Assembly (NCBI GenBank): GCA_025403435.1
Contig: CM046348.1
Coordinates: forward strand, 21,511,899 to 21,575,898
Reading direction: 5' to 3'
Length of the DNA stretch: 64,000 bases
DNA from: Artocarpus heterophyllus
Taxonomy: Eukaryota; Streptophyta; Magnoliopsida; Rosales; Moraceae
Shown here in pieces: positions 1 through 11,185 of this stretch. The notes beneath the pieces were generated by a model. It ran no database searches, was not told where the DNA came from, and saw nothing but the letters and a program-made list of their open reading frames with translations. The first letter of the stretch is position 1; every line of letters begins with the position of its first letter. Position numbers and translations under genes: made by a program.

Positions 1-513
1 GGGATTTTAAAGTTTTACAATAAAAGACACCGCAGTTCATGGAATTTTAAAAAGTAATCCTTTCAATAGACGGAGCTATATTATATTGAGTGAGAGCGAG
101 AGCAACTGCTCTTACTTAACTTTTAAAAATTTAATTTTATTCTTAACTCTTTCAAAAATGTCAACTAAATCATCATTTTATAAGAAAAATGTGCAAGTAT
201 CATATAACTTTACCCAACTATCTCTATTTCATTATTCAAATTACCTTATTGAAAAGTTTTTATGGCTTGTCACTGAATCTTTTCTTTTCTCTTTGATGAT
301 GATAGTTTCTAACTTCTAAAATCTTAGATCGTAAGGAACTTAGCAAGAAAGGGTAAAAATATATAGAAGACGTTTGAAAACTTAGTAAAATCAATACTTT
401 AAAATTATAAATATTATAATATATAAAAGTTTTATATAATTAGGTACTTTGCTTCAAAAGCCAATATCATAACTACTTTTTTTATTTTTTATTTTCGGAT
501 ATGTTCTTTTAAG
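1..513. other. Duplicated non-coding DNA upstream of GT47 copy A
   Basis: No gene is seen here. The stretch aligns by eye with about 30955-31600 in module B, sharing phrases such as the block around 'TTTTTATGGCT' and the pyrimidine-rich 'CTTTTCTTTTCTCTTTGATG' block. In B this DNA is the large intron before the last GT47 exon, so here it is probably the remnant of that intron. The 8 bases 506-513 (CTTTTAAG) are the left target duplication of the hAT element that follows. Confidence 0.6.
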
Positions 514-1248
514 TAGGGGTGAACAACGGATGGGTAGGCGGTTTTTGGGCGGGTGCGGGGTGGTTTTTTTAAGTGGCGGATTGGTGATTAACCAACCCAC
601 AAACCGCCCATGGAGTGGCGGGCGGTTTCGGTTTGGGGGCGGGCGGTGCGGGCGGTGCGGGCGGGTTGGGCGGGTTGGGCGGGTTGGGTCTACACTAATG
701 TACAAATATAATTTTTTGAGCTCTTTTTTATTAAAAAAAAGTGAAGAAAATTTGTAGAAAATATAAGACGATAATGTATGAAGCATTCTCAACAACAACC
801 AAGTTTGACGCCTAAAGACAATAACCATATTCACAACAAATTAAGAAACATAATCATTCATTGCAACAAGAAACATCAACTATATATGAAGTGATGAACA
901 AAGTCAAGAATTCTTGTTCTTCCATAAAACCTGTTCATTGGGTTCGAAAATAAAAGGATACTACAGATAAAATGATGAACAAAGTCAAATGTTCTTTTTC
1001 TTTTTAAAGAATGAGGAGTGAGAGAGGTTTAGATTATTATTATTATTTTTTTTTTTTAAGAATTAGGCGGGCCGGTTCGGGTTGAACCCGCCCCCTAAAA
1101 TTTAAAACCGTACCCGCCCGCCAACATATGTAGGCGGGCGGGTTGAACCCGTCAATGGGCGGGTTAAACTCGCATAGTCTTTTTTTTGGGCGGACGGACA
1201 GCGGTTGCAGGCGGCTGGCGGTTGCGGGACGGTTTTTGTTCACCCCTA
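514..1248. mobile_element. Non-autonomous hAT element, 735 bp (copy 1)
   Basis: The ends are 13-bp perfect terminal inverted repeats, TAGGGGTGAACAA at 514 and its complement ending at 1248. They are flanked by an exact 8-bp target duplication CTTTTAAG (506-513 and 1249-1256), the size typical of hAT elements. Both subterminal zones (about 530-690 and 1065-1235) are packed with G/C-rich GGCGGG-type motifs, likely transposase-binding repeats; the middle is AT-rich. No transposase is encoded, and the long frames through the G-rich ends are compositional. The empty site is seen in module C near 55040-55052. The element sits in the former intron just upstream of the GT47-A exon. A relative in opposite orientation is at 56934-57622. 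Confidence 0.9.
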
Positions 1249-1285
1249 CTTTTAAGAGCAGAGCTTTACTGTGTTATTACTACAG

Positions 1286-1942
1286 GGGCCAAGAGCAACA
1301 TTGTACGTCCCATAGCTGTACTACAACTCGATAACAGTCCTCTGCAGCGCCAACACTTCCGAGCGCTTCAACCCCAAGAAAGAAGCTTCCCACCTCAAGA
1401 ATGGCCATACCTCCTCCCTCATCGGCGGCGCTCCTCTCTCTCACCGCAAAAACCTCGCCTTCTTCGCTGGCCACCGCCACGGCCGTATCCGCCTCGCTCT
1501 CTTCCACCAGTTGAAACACAAAGGAGACGCAGATCTCAGAGTCTACAAAACTCTCCCCAAACACATCTCCTATGACGAGATGATGAGGACGAGCAGGTTC
1601 TGCATTTGCCCTAGAGGCCACGAGGTCGCCAGCCCCCGTGTCGTCGAGGCCATCTTCGCCGAGTGCGTCCCTGTTTTGATCTCCCAGAGTTATGTTCTCC
1701 CCTTCAGCGATGTTCTGAATCGGGAATCATTCTCGGTTAGGGTTTCGGTGGAGGAAGTGCCGAGGTTGAAGGAGATCTTGTTGGGGATTTCAGACGATAT
1801 GTATGATAAATCGAGGAGGAATGTAAAACTGGTGCAGAGGCATTTCGTGTTGAATAATCTTCCGAAGAGATACCATGTTTTTCACATGATTCTTCGTTCG
1901 ATTTGGCTTAGGAGGTTGAATGTCAGAATCAAAGGGCAATGA
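1286..1942 (+). pseudogene. GT47/exostosin-family glycosyltransferase, last exon, copy A (broken)
   Basis: This is the C-terminal half of a plant exostosin-like (GT47) protein of the At5g03795/At3g07620 type, a Golgi type II membrane glycosyltransferase family. After a splice acceptor ending at 1285 the frame reads GPRAT and then the family blocks ICPRGHEVASPRVVEAIF, CVPVLISQSYVLPFSD and the end IWLRRLNVRI. An in-frame TAG at 1313-1315 stands where copies B and C have CAG or TGG. A 15-bp in-frame deletion removes residues after 'KKEAS'. No upstream exons are in the window; a hAT element lies 37 bp before the acceptor. Copies B (31665-32310) and C (55085-55750) are close relatives. The open part from 1511 could make a fragment of about 143 residues, but no function is expected. 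Confidence 0.85.
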
Positions 1943-3237
1943 ACTTTATTCTTTGTTCTTACTTTTGAAAAAAGAAAAAAGGGTTTCAACCTTATGATTT
2001 AGGACCTTTGGTTAGTCCAACTAAATCCATCTTCTTTACTTGCAGTGGAAGCATTGATTCCTGTTTATTCCTCCGATGATTCTTTGTCTTTCGCAACTTA
2101 AATTTCTAATATTCATTTTCTCCGAAATCAAACGTGTATTCCCTTCTTTTCTCCTTATCTCCTATCTGTCAAGTCCATTCCAATTTGCCCATTTTTCAAG
2201 CCAGTAAGTCCTTTTACTTGTGTTTGTTTATTCTATTTCTTTTGGTTTCATAAATTTTGGCTGGATGAAAAAAAAAATAATAATAAATCAGTTCTTTTGG
2301 TTTCAGAAATTTTGAAGAACAGATTAGAAAGTCTTGAGAAGTCTCAAGGAAATAGTTTTTATTAGGGAAAATTAAAAATAAATCTTAATTGGATTGTTAA
2401 TCGATAAAATTGTTTATCTCTGAGCTAAGATTGGAATCCATTTATGCAAAAGGCAAGAATACGATTGAAGCATTTGATTACATGTTTTCACTTTAATTTA
2501 CATCCGTCATATTGAAATGTTCATAATCCAACAAGTTTAGATGAACCGTATGCTTTTCAAAGTAGAAAGAACTTGGCTTGAGACTACTTCTAATTCAACA
2601 ATGAAACCATTTTTTTTTTTTTTTTGCCATTAAGCATTCAATTGAATGACGACATTTGAAACCTTTGAAGAGTGAAACTTTATCCTGCCAGGGAACAAAA
2701 AATTAACACTTTTGAAGAACCAGTATTATATATTCAAGGCGTGTTTACTTCGCATCAAAAGACAAGTAAGGAAAAGAAAGAAGGGACTGTCTTTTTCTCT
2801 TATTAATGTGTTTATTTACTAAACCAGTAATGATAATATTTTGGGCCCCATACAATATTGAGGATGTAAAATACTTGGTATTGATTCCATATCAAAGGAA
2901 ATCAACGCTAATTTTTAGATAGATATCCAAATTTAAATGTTATGATCCAATAGTTATTAATTATGTATAAGGATATTTTAATAACTACATTGATAAGATT
3001 ATCGTTTTTAAGTTTGCTAAACATGAGAGAAAAGCTAAACATGAAAGGAAATGAGATTGTTTCTCATTACACCATTGAATAGATAAATAAATACTAGAAA
3101 TAGGAGAGAATGATCCTTATCCCTATATTTACTGTTTTACTTTTTCTTTTTCTAATCTTATTATCTTTTCCATTAGATTCAACCAAACCATCTTTAAAGA
3201 ATACAAATTTTGTAGGTAAAAAGAGAAGAAATTCACA
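1943..3237. other. Intergenic spacer of module A, no gene
   Basis: No coding region is recognised. Parts align by eye with the spacers of modules B (32311-34189) and C (55751-58213), for example the 'AAGCATTGATT' block near 2049 and the 'TTCAAGCCAGTAAGTC' block near 2196. This shows that the duplication unit covers both genes. The rest is AT-rich with poly(T) runs. Confidence 0.6.
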
Positions 3238-5297
3238 ATGACAAAAAAAGATAAAAGGATACAACATTATAGCAGCTCTCAAAAGATACTGCTGGTTGGG
3301 GAGGGTGACTTTTCATTTTCTGCAAGTTTAGCTAGAGCCTTTGGCTCCGCGGCGAATATGGTCGCCACTTCTTTGGATTCTAAAGGTACGTGTTTTCGAA
3401 TTCAAATTCTTAGTCAAATCTTAGATGACTAAATATATGGAAAATAATGTTCCAAAAATATATATTGTGCATGTTTTTCGTTCTATAAATCGTTCTCTCA
3501 GAGACGCTGTTGAGAAAGTATGAGGGCTCATGTGAAGAGAATTTGGAGGAGTTGAAGACAAGAGGGTGCAAGGTGCTGCATGAAGTTGATGTACACGACA
3601 TGAACAAACATCGGAAGTTAAAAGCCTTGAAATTTGATGTTATCATCTTTAACTTTCCCCACTCTGGTCATGTCTCTTGGTTATGCGAGACAGATGCCAT
3701 TCTTATAGAGTAAGTACCTCCCTCTCTCCATAGCTGCTTGCCTCGGTACTTTGGAATGATCAATTTCATGAAATATATACATATATACACACACACATAC
3801 ATATATACACACACACATAGATGAACACTGAACATTTTTCATGGGCACGGCGTAAAATATGAATTCATCACGCAAAAAACGAAGCTTACATGCTTGACAG
3901 TTTCTAATGGACATGGCACGAGAGAAACGGGTTTAAAACCATTTTATAAGTAATCGACCACAAGTTCTATAGGGGCGATGTAAAAAGGTGGTCAAATTTA
4001 GGACCATTTTATGAAGTGGTCTATTTTTTTGTTATTTTTTTATAATAGTAAGAAGTAAGTTAATAATATGTTTATGACTAATTATCCCTGTAATTTTTTT
4101 GTTTACCTGGCACTTTGCCTCCTAATTATTTTACCATGCACTAACCATTCATACTATTTATCGGCATAATTTAGTAATTAAGATTAATATTCACTATATT
4201 GACTTCACGTGACATGCACGTGCTCATAGTTAAGGAGTGAGAAAAAATAAACTAGTAAATAAAAACACCCTAAACTCACCTCTTCGCTCTATTACCATAG
4301 GTATATGGGGCTAAAAGTTACTGATTAAAACGATATGTTGGAATAAGAATATGAAATTTCTATAAATGTCATTCTATTGCAAAACAGGAGACACAAGAGT
4401 TTGCTAAGATCATTCTTTGAAAGTGCCAGTGGAATGCTAAAAGAAGATGGGGAGGTTCATGTTTCACATAGGGATGACCACCCTTACAATGAATGGGAAT
4501 TGGAAGAACAAGCTCGAAAAGCAGGTTTGGTTTTGAAGGAGAAAGTTAAGTTTGTAAAACAAAACTACCCTGGTTACAATAATAAGAGGGGTGGCTTTAT
4601 CAGAGGTGACACGAAGTTTCCTCTCAAAGATTCCTTCACCTTCAAGTTTTCTCTTGATCGCCAAAAAACAACGTTTGGTGGCTCTGCTATTTTTGGCTCT
4701 AACAACAATACAAGAGACGACATTTCTGTCCAAAATGACAAAAAGTTCACTCTTGAGGCTGAATCCTTGTCTGCAATCTCTCTTGCTCAGCAAGAAATAA
4801 CATTAACAGGTATTAATAGTACTGATAAAAGTTTCACTGTCAAGGACTCCTACACCTCCAAGTCCTCTCTTGATCCTCAAGGAATGACATCAACAAGTAA
4901 TAGTAACAAAAATCTTACTACTCTCAAGGGCCCCTTCACCTCCAATTCTTCTCTTGATTGTCAAGGAACGACATTAACAAGTACTAGTAACAAAAATGTT
5001 ATTAATCTCAAGGACCACTTCCCCTCCAAGTCTTCACTTGATAGTATAGGAATTGCATTAACAAGTAGTGGAAATAAAAATATTACTCTTAATGATCCTT
5101 TCAACTCCAAGTCCTCTCTTGATCAAGGAACGACATTAATGAGTACTAATAACAAAAATGTTACTCTCAAGGACTCTTTTATCTTCTCCAAGTTCTCTCC
5201 TCCTGATCAAGAAACAACACTAAGTAGTATATATCAAGGCATAACTTTCCATTTATATTGGTTTGTAATATATGCAATTCTTTTATTAATTCATTAG
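3238..5297 (+). CDS. BMT5-like (DUF2431) Rossmann-fold methyltransferase-like protein, copy A
   Basis: Three exons are read: 3238-3385, 3502-3709 and 4388-5297, with GT-AG introns and consistent phases, giving about 421 residues. Family marks are VGEGDFSFS (residues 20-28, the SAM-binding glycine loop of the BMT5-like domain), FNFPHSGH (about 99-106), HRDDHPYNEW (about 146-155) and the NYPGYNNKRGG block (about 178-188). The yeast relative Bmt5 methylates uridine N3 of 25S rRNA; the role of the plant family is not established, so activity here is inference. After residue 200 comes a Ser/Thr/Asn/Lys-rich tail with a degenerate 28-residue repeat. The last 20 or so residues are hydrophobic and differ from copy B, and a gypsy LTR begins 23 bp after the stop, so the native 3' end may have been replaced. 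This is the only one of the three copies with an undamaged frame. Confidence 0.8.
4842..5240 (+). repeat. In-frame 84-bp coding repeat, about 5 diverged units (BMT5-like A)
   Basis: The recurring 'AAG-GAC' (LKD) landmark falls at about 4842, 4926, 5010, 5091 and 5169, giving spacings of 84, 84, 81 and 78 bp. Each unit encodes a variant of SNKN..LKDPFTSKSSLDxQGTT (28 residues). Changes in spacing are multiples of three, so the frame is kept. The unit is shared with the longer array in copy B. Confidence 0.85.
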
Positions 5298-5319
5298 CTG
5301 TAAATAGTTGTATTCTAGC

Positions 5320-7380
5320 TGTACCACCTCGAAACTAATTAAGTGTGGTTAACATCTAAAATGGTGTCATCAGTGTGCCTAAATGTGATTTGAACTTAAT
5401 TTAAATTATTTCACTTTCTATTTATATTTTTATTCGTTGCTAATTGCTATTTTAAATTTTGAAACAAAACAATTTGTCAAATGACCAGCACAACCCATTT
5501 TGGAAAACCATGTGCGGGACATGGTTTCTACACAGTGAAACCACCCTTTCCTTTTCTATTTAATCCCTCCCTCTCCCTTTCTTCCTCACTCAGCTCTCTC
5601 CCTTTGTCTCTATGTTTTTCTCTTACTCTCTTCCCCCCTCTTATGCTGTCCCTTTTTTCTCTCTCTCTTTGATTCAAAATTTTGAGATCAAACTTCGATC
5701 TCCAGCTAGATTGGAAGTTAGGAAGCGAGATTGAGCCTCCATAAACGTGATTCAAAGCTCAAATTCGAGGTTGGTTTACTAAACTTTTAAACTTTTTCTC
5801 AATTTTTTCATTTTCCTTGTAAGTTGCAATCCGAACTTCTTTGAGCTTAGGAATCCCTTGATCTAAGTTTGTGAAACCTAGATTATCATAAATCTAAGCT
5901 AGATTGAACAAAAACCAAGCTAAATCAAGTTTTTTTTTCCTATTTTTCTCTATTTTCGGGTTTATTTGAAAATTTCCATAGAAATTTGTTGGAAAGTGTT
6001 TAAACATGTTTCATCATGTTATTCTACTATGTTTTTATGTTATTTGTGCTCTGGGAATTGAGAAAAAACAGGTGTGGATGGATTTTGGGCTCAAATTTAG
6101 TGAAAATCCGAGGCATAGAACTTTCCAGATCACAACAGTTTGATAGGCCAGATTCATGAGTTCGGTAGGCCGAACCTAGATGGTCGGTAGGTCAGACTAG
6201 AAGAACTGGCAGGTGGACCAGGCTTTACAAAAATTTGTTGTTTTTCACTCATTTTCATTGTTTTAAACCTAGATTGAGATTTTAACTTTATAGTATGGTT
6301 TTGTGAACTTTAATAGCACATTAAGACACCATGAGATAGCATTTTAGTGTAGAACACACTAAGATAGATAATAACGGACTTAGTTTATATTTAAGATTGT
6401 TTGTGGTTATGTGGTGCTAACGTATAGCAGAGTGAGACTCGGTATTGAGCATTAGTACAGGATATTGAGGTAGGAATTCTACCTCCTTGCATGGTAGCCA
6501 TGTTTTTAAATGATTTGGCTTTAAAATGAATTTTTCAAAATGTTTTCAATAAATGATTGAAAGATATTTTTATCAGTTGTTTTCTTAAACTGATGAATGA
6601 AATGATAATCATAACGAACCGCATAATGAATGCAAATGAATACACTTGGTAAAATAAGATTTGAATAATTATAGAAATGCATAGATGTGCATGATGCCAT
6701 ACTCAGAGATCAGGTCATGTAGAGTGCAACATTGGAGGTAGGTCTCGAAACCCAACTGGGCCACTACGGTGATGATACGCATGGTTTGCCCAAGAAAAGA
6801 TAATGAGATCATTTCTGAATGAACAATAAACCGTTTTTGGTAAGAATAATTTAATTGAATTTATTTATTTTATTCTGATTTCTAAATATTTTTCCTGAAT
6901 GATAAATTTTATATTCAAATTAAATGTTTTTAAAACCTAGTCCTACTGAGCCTTTCTCTCATATTTTATTTGTTTTCAAGCCTTTTACCCTAGGTGGAAT
7001 TCAGCTTAGGACCGATTGAGAGGCTACCGATCGGACTCTCGAGCAATAAAAGATTTTGAGTAGGTTATTTGTATTGACTAATCAAGGCATTTAATATTTT
7101 AATTTCACATTTCTTATATTGGACTGTAGTTGTGATTTTAATTATTGTCGATACTATAAGTGTGCACAAGTTGTGGGCCCTGTGGGACCCAACACGTATT
7201 TCTTTCTCTTTATTATTTTGTCTTAGTTGTTTTATTATTTTGATAAATGTTTTTAAAAAGATTTAAATTATCACATTTTTCATAACCAACTAAATTCTTT
7301 AATTGGTAACTTTAATTAAAATTTGATTTAATTATCTCAATTAGTCTGCCACGTCACCTCCCGGGTCACAGGGCATGACA
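5320..7380 (+). mobile_element. 5' LTR of Tekay/Del-type gypsy element (2061 bp)
   Basis: It begins TGTACCACC and ends CATGACA just before a degenerate tRNA-Met primer site. The partner LTR starts at 19091 with TGTAACACTC and is alignable by eye with it over about 1.4 kb. The LTR contains a pyrimidine-rich stretch (about 5560-5670) that opens meaningless frames, and a run of 'GGTAGGCCGAA'-type short repeats at about 6130-6220. The flanking 5 bases on the left are CTAGC; the right flank is lost, so the target duplication cannot be confirmed. Confidence 0.85.
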
Positions 7381-7382
7381 CA

Positions 7383-7401
7383 ATAGTATTAGAGCCCTAG
7401 G
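7383..7401 (+). other. Primer-binding site of the Tekay-type element
   Basis: TAGTATTAGAGCCCTAGG lies 2-3 bases after the LTR end. It is a mutated form of TGGTATCAGAGC, complementary to the 3' end of initiator tRNA-Met, the usual primer for plant gypsy elements. Two C-to-T or G-to-A changes suggest decay of methylated DNA. Confidence 0.7.
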
Positions 7402-7484
7402 TTATGAACCTTGGGAATTATACACATATAAGTATGACAATGAAAAACCACTGACAGTCGAATTTTGTTTTTAGAATTGAGAGA

Positions 7485-7713
7485 ATGACACCTAGGCATC
7501 GTCCAGCTTCTGATGATGCAGATTCGGCAAATGAGGAGAGCATGATGGGTCGATGTTTGCTGCTTTTCGACATATGGTAGTGAGGGTAAGACCGAAGGAT
7601 TCTAAAGCAAGTCACTGACATACGTATTTTAAGGAGTTTTGATGTGCATCCATCCTGACATTCGACGAAAATGGAGACCCGCAAATGGCCGAGTATTGGT
7701 TAGATTCAGTGGT
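7485..7713 (+). pseudogene. Gag N-terminal fragment of the Tekay-type element
   Basis: An ATG at 7485 opens a frame with gag-like acidic residues; after a frame change the text TFDENGDPQMAEYWLDSVV is readable up to 7713. That is the start of the retrotransposon gag domain. It continues directly at 14628 (SVVKHLDTLG), so the DNA between 7714 and 14627 is an insertion. The five bases 7709-7713 (GTGGT) recur at 14628-14632 as a target duplication. Confidence 0.8.
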
Positions 7714-8467
7714 TGATAAGAACCTCGCCAATATACTGACGAAACCCGTTATCAATAAGAAGGCACCAAGATCGTTTCTACTCAGATTTAGATGGAAGTC
7801 ACCGCGACCTGTTGCTTATATCAAAGCAAGAATCTTGGTATATCGTAGACGCTACAATCAAGGATGGAAAGCTTGATTGATAAGTCAGGGTCGAACGCTC
7901 GGATTGATCCAAAGAGTTCGTACAGTTCGTCAAAGAACCAAAGAAAGAATTATTTCTCTCAGAAAATAAACATTCGTCCTTTCATCAACCTTGGAAACGC
8001 CTATTTATAGGCTAAAATTACAAAGTGTTGCCCAAAAAGAAAAGTTGACAAATTCAAACATAATTACTAAGCCTAAAATAAAAACCAAAAGAAAGGAAAG
8101 TCTTAATGGCTGATTTTTAGCCATTTACACTCCCAACAATTAAAGGAAATTGCAAATAATCTGCATGTGTGCCAAAATGGGAAAGTTTCCAAAAATCTTC
8201 CATTGACTTGATCTTGCAAAATTTGAGCTGATTTCAAGCTTGACTCATCCGGATTCTTCTAGAACTTGGATCAAATTGACGCACCGTTGTGGTTGACGTG
8301 GGCTTGGGTCAATGGGCTTGCACAAATTTTCTTGATTCCATATTTCATGAATCAGCCCATTTAGTGCTTCCTTGAATTTCTTAGCTTGGGCTCTTGTGAT
8401 TGGTCCAGCAGGAACTTGTATTGGGTCAACCACCTTCCATGCATTTGAGCTCCCTAAGTCTCCATCA
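7714..8467 (-). mobile_element. 3' LTR of minus-strand CRM-like gypsy element (754 bp)
   Basis: It is a near-copy of 13607-14360; I count about 26 mismatches by eye, nearly all transitions. The plus-strand ends are TGATAAG and CCATCA. On the minus strand the LTR is preceded by a purine tract (AAGAGGAGGGGAA, 8468-8480). The pol frame of the element runs about 220 bp into this LTR, ending at 8245, a hallmark reported for CRM-clade chromoviruses. Confidence 0.9.
8002..8009 (-). promoter_or_regulatory. TATA box of the CRM-like LTR
   Basis: The minus strand reads TATAAATAGGC within the LTR, a good plant TATA box. The same word is kept in the other LTR near 13892-13905. It would drive minus-strand transcription of the element. 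Confidence 0.55.
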
Positions 8468-9630
8468 TTCCCCTCCTCTTGAAAAGGATTTGTCCTCAAA
8501 TCAAACTCTGCATCAAAAGGACTCAAATAAAAAACATTGAAGGTAGCACTTACATTATACTCACCTTGCAAATCCAACTTGTAAGCATTGTCATTAATTC
8601 TTTCAAGGACTTGAAATGGACCATCTCCACGTGGTAACATCTTTGACTTTCTTTGTTCTGGGAAAACTCCTTTCTAAAGTGCAACCACACCCAGTCTCCA
8701 GGTTCAAAAATTAGCTTGTGTCGCCCCTTGTTGGCTTGCTTTGCATATTGTTCCGTTCTTCGCTCAATGTTGAGTTTTGCTTTCTCATGAATCCGTTTAA
8801 CAAAGTCAGCCTTCCTTTTGCCATCTAAATTAACATGCTCAGAAACAGGTAGTGGTGATAAATCCAATGGTGATAAAGGATTAAAACCATAAACAATTTC
8901 AAAAGGTGAATACTTAGTAGCAGAATGGACAGAGCGGTTATATGCAAACTCAACATGCGGTAAGCAGTCTTCCCATGATTTAATGTTCTTACTGATGATT
9001 GCTCTTAATAAGGTGGACAAAGTCCTATTTACTACCTCAGTTTGACCATCAGTTTGTGGGTGGTAAGTCGTAGAAAACAACAGCTTAGTACCTAACTTAC
9101 TCCACAAAGTCTTCTAAAGTAGCTCAAGAACTTAGCATCTCTATCTGAAACAATTATCCTAGGCATGCCATGTATTCTCACAATCTCCCTAAAGAACAAT
9201 TCAGCAACATGCGATGCATCATTGGTTTTATGACAGGGAATAAAATGTGCCATCTTAGAAAACCGATCTACAACCACAAACACACTATCCTTCCCACGTT
9301 TGGTCCTAGGTACACCTAACACAAAGTCCATTGAAATATCAGTCCAAGCTCACTAGGAATTGGCAAAGGTGTGTATAAACCATGGGGTTGTGCTCTCGAT
9401 TTAGCTTGCCTACACGTGACATATCTACTACATATCCTTTCAACATCCCTTTTCATGTGTGGGCAAAAGAAGTGTTCTTGCAAAACAGCTAAAGTTTTAG
9501 CAATTCCAAAATGCCCCATCAATCCGCCACCATGGGATTCCCTCACTAACAAATCTCTCAAAGAACAATTAGGCACACAAAGCTTATTCTCCCGAAACAA
9601 AAATCCATCATGTCTATAAAATTTACCCAT
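8245..9630 (-). pseudogene. Integrase region of CRM-like gypsy pol (decayed)
   Basis: The order on the minus strand is a zinc-binding HHCC region ([22 protein letters not shown], near 9430-9530), the DDE core with [19 protein letters not shown] and [14 protein letters not shown], then a C-terminal domain with [20 protein letters not shown] and a tail GPITRAQAKKFKEAL. Frame changes occur near 9345, 9105 and 8640, so no intact integrase remains. The coding region overlaps the polypurine tract and enters the 3' LTR. Confidence 0.85.
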
Positions 9631-9648
9631 TGCGTTTTTCTCACAAGC

Positions 9649-10965
9649 TCAATGCTCCTCACTAAAATCTTGGTCTAAAGGGTATAAATCCTTAATATGC
9701 TCAAAACCAAGCAGTTTAGCGTCAAGGATAGAAAGTAATGCGTACCTGCGAGAAAGTGCATCTGCAACAACATTCTCCTTACCTTGCTTGTAGCGAATGA
9801 CATAAGGAAATGTCTCGACGAATTCCACCCAGCGGGCATGCCTCTTGTTCAACTTTTGTTGTCCCTTCAGATGTTTCAATGACTCGTGATCAGTGTGAAT
9901 CACAAATTCCTTGGGCCATAGGTAGTGTTGACAAGTCTTTAATGCTCGAACCAACGCGTACAACTCCTTGTCATAAGTCGGGTAATTTAGTGTTGACCCA
10001 CTAAATTTTTCACTGAAATACGCGATTGGTCGTCCTCCTTGCATTAGCACGGCGCCTATACCTACACTAGAAGCATCATATTCAATTTCAAATGTTTTAG
10101 AAAAATCAGGTAAAGCAAGTAAAGAAGCATGAGTAAGCTTATGCTTAATAAGCTGAAACGCCTTCTCTTGTTCTTCTCCCCACTTGAACCCAACATTTTT
10201 CTTGATTACTTCTGTGAGTCGTGCAGCCAAAGTACTGAAATCCCTTACAAACCGTCGGTAAAAGCTGGCAAGTCCATGAAAACTCCGTACTTCTATAATG
10301 CTTGTAGGACTTGGCCATTCTTGGATAGCCCTAACCTTTTCTTCGTCAACCTGTATACCTTGAGCACTAACAACAAAACCAAGAAAAACAAGCTTATCCG
10401 TGCAAAAGGTACACCTCTTAAGATTAGCATACAATTTTTCCTTCCGTAAAACATCTAAAACAAGTTTCAAATGTTCAATATGATCATCCACATTGCTGCT
10501 ATAGATAAGGATATCATCAAAATAAACAACAACAAATTTCCCAATAAAAGCTCGCAAAACATGGTTCATTAAACGCATAAATGTGCTAGGCGCATTGGTT
10601 AAACCGAAAGGCATTACCAACCACTCATACAAGCCTTGTTTTGTTTTGAAAGCAGTCTTCCACTCGTCTCCCTCTTTCATGCGAATTTGATGATATCCAC
10701 TCTTCATATCAATTTTAGAAAACACACAAGCACCATCCAATTCATGTAACATGTCATCCAAGTGAGGAATGGGATGTCGATACTTTACCGTGATGTTGTT
10801 GATGGCTCGACAATCAACGCACATCCTCCAAGTCCCATCTTTCTTAGGCACAAGTAAAACTGGTACGGCGCACGGGCTCATGCTTTCTCTCACGTGTCCC
10901 TTCTCCATCAACTCACTTACCTACCGTTGGAGTTCCTTTGTCTCCTCGGGATTACTCCTATAGGC
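9649..10965 (-). pseudogene. Reverse transcriptase / RNase H of CRM-like gypsy pol
   Basis: One long open stretch of about 420 residues covers [37 protein letters not shown], the catalytic [20 protein letters not shown], and the RNase H part with [26 protein letters not shown] and VVADALSRR. It ends with TGA at 9649 before the integrase part, and an in-frame stop lies just upstream of the first methionine at 10911. Domain order RT-RH-IN is that of Ty3/gypsy. Confidence 0.9.
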
Positions 10966-11185
10966 TGGTCGGTTTGGGATTGTAGTCCAGGTATGAAGTC
11001 GATTTGATGTTCAATCCCGCAGATTGGAGGTAAACCTTGCGGTGTTTCCTCAGGAAAGATATCCTCATATTCCTACAAAAGAGAAACAACAGAACTATGC
11101 AAGGTGGAATCAAGATCGTTAGTGTTTAATAACGCCTCCTTGTACATGAGTAAAATCATCGGCTGATTAGAAAACAAAGCTCTTC
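10966..11185 (-). pseudogene. Linker between protease and RT of the CRM-like element
   Basis: Minus-strand reading gives decayed pol text (EYEDIFPEETPQGLPP near 11030-11070 and QTDRPIGVIP near 10950-10980), typical of the region just before gypsy RT. It is broken by stops. Confidence 0.6.

Noticed and set aside
454..834. Open frames on both strands (Pro/Arg-rich and Gly/Arg-rich proteins) near the window start
   Set aside because: They run through the GGCGGG-rich subterminal repeat of the hAT element; composition alone keeps them open.
5481..5755. Overlapping frames on both strands (Ser/Leu-rich; Arg/Glu-rich)
   Set aside because: Pyrimidine-rich part of the Tekay-type LTR; the same text recurs at 19271-19522 in the partner LTR.
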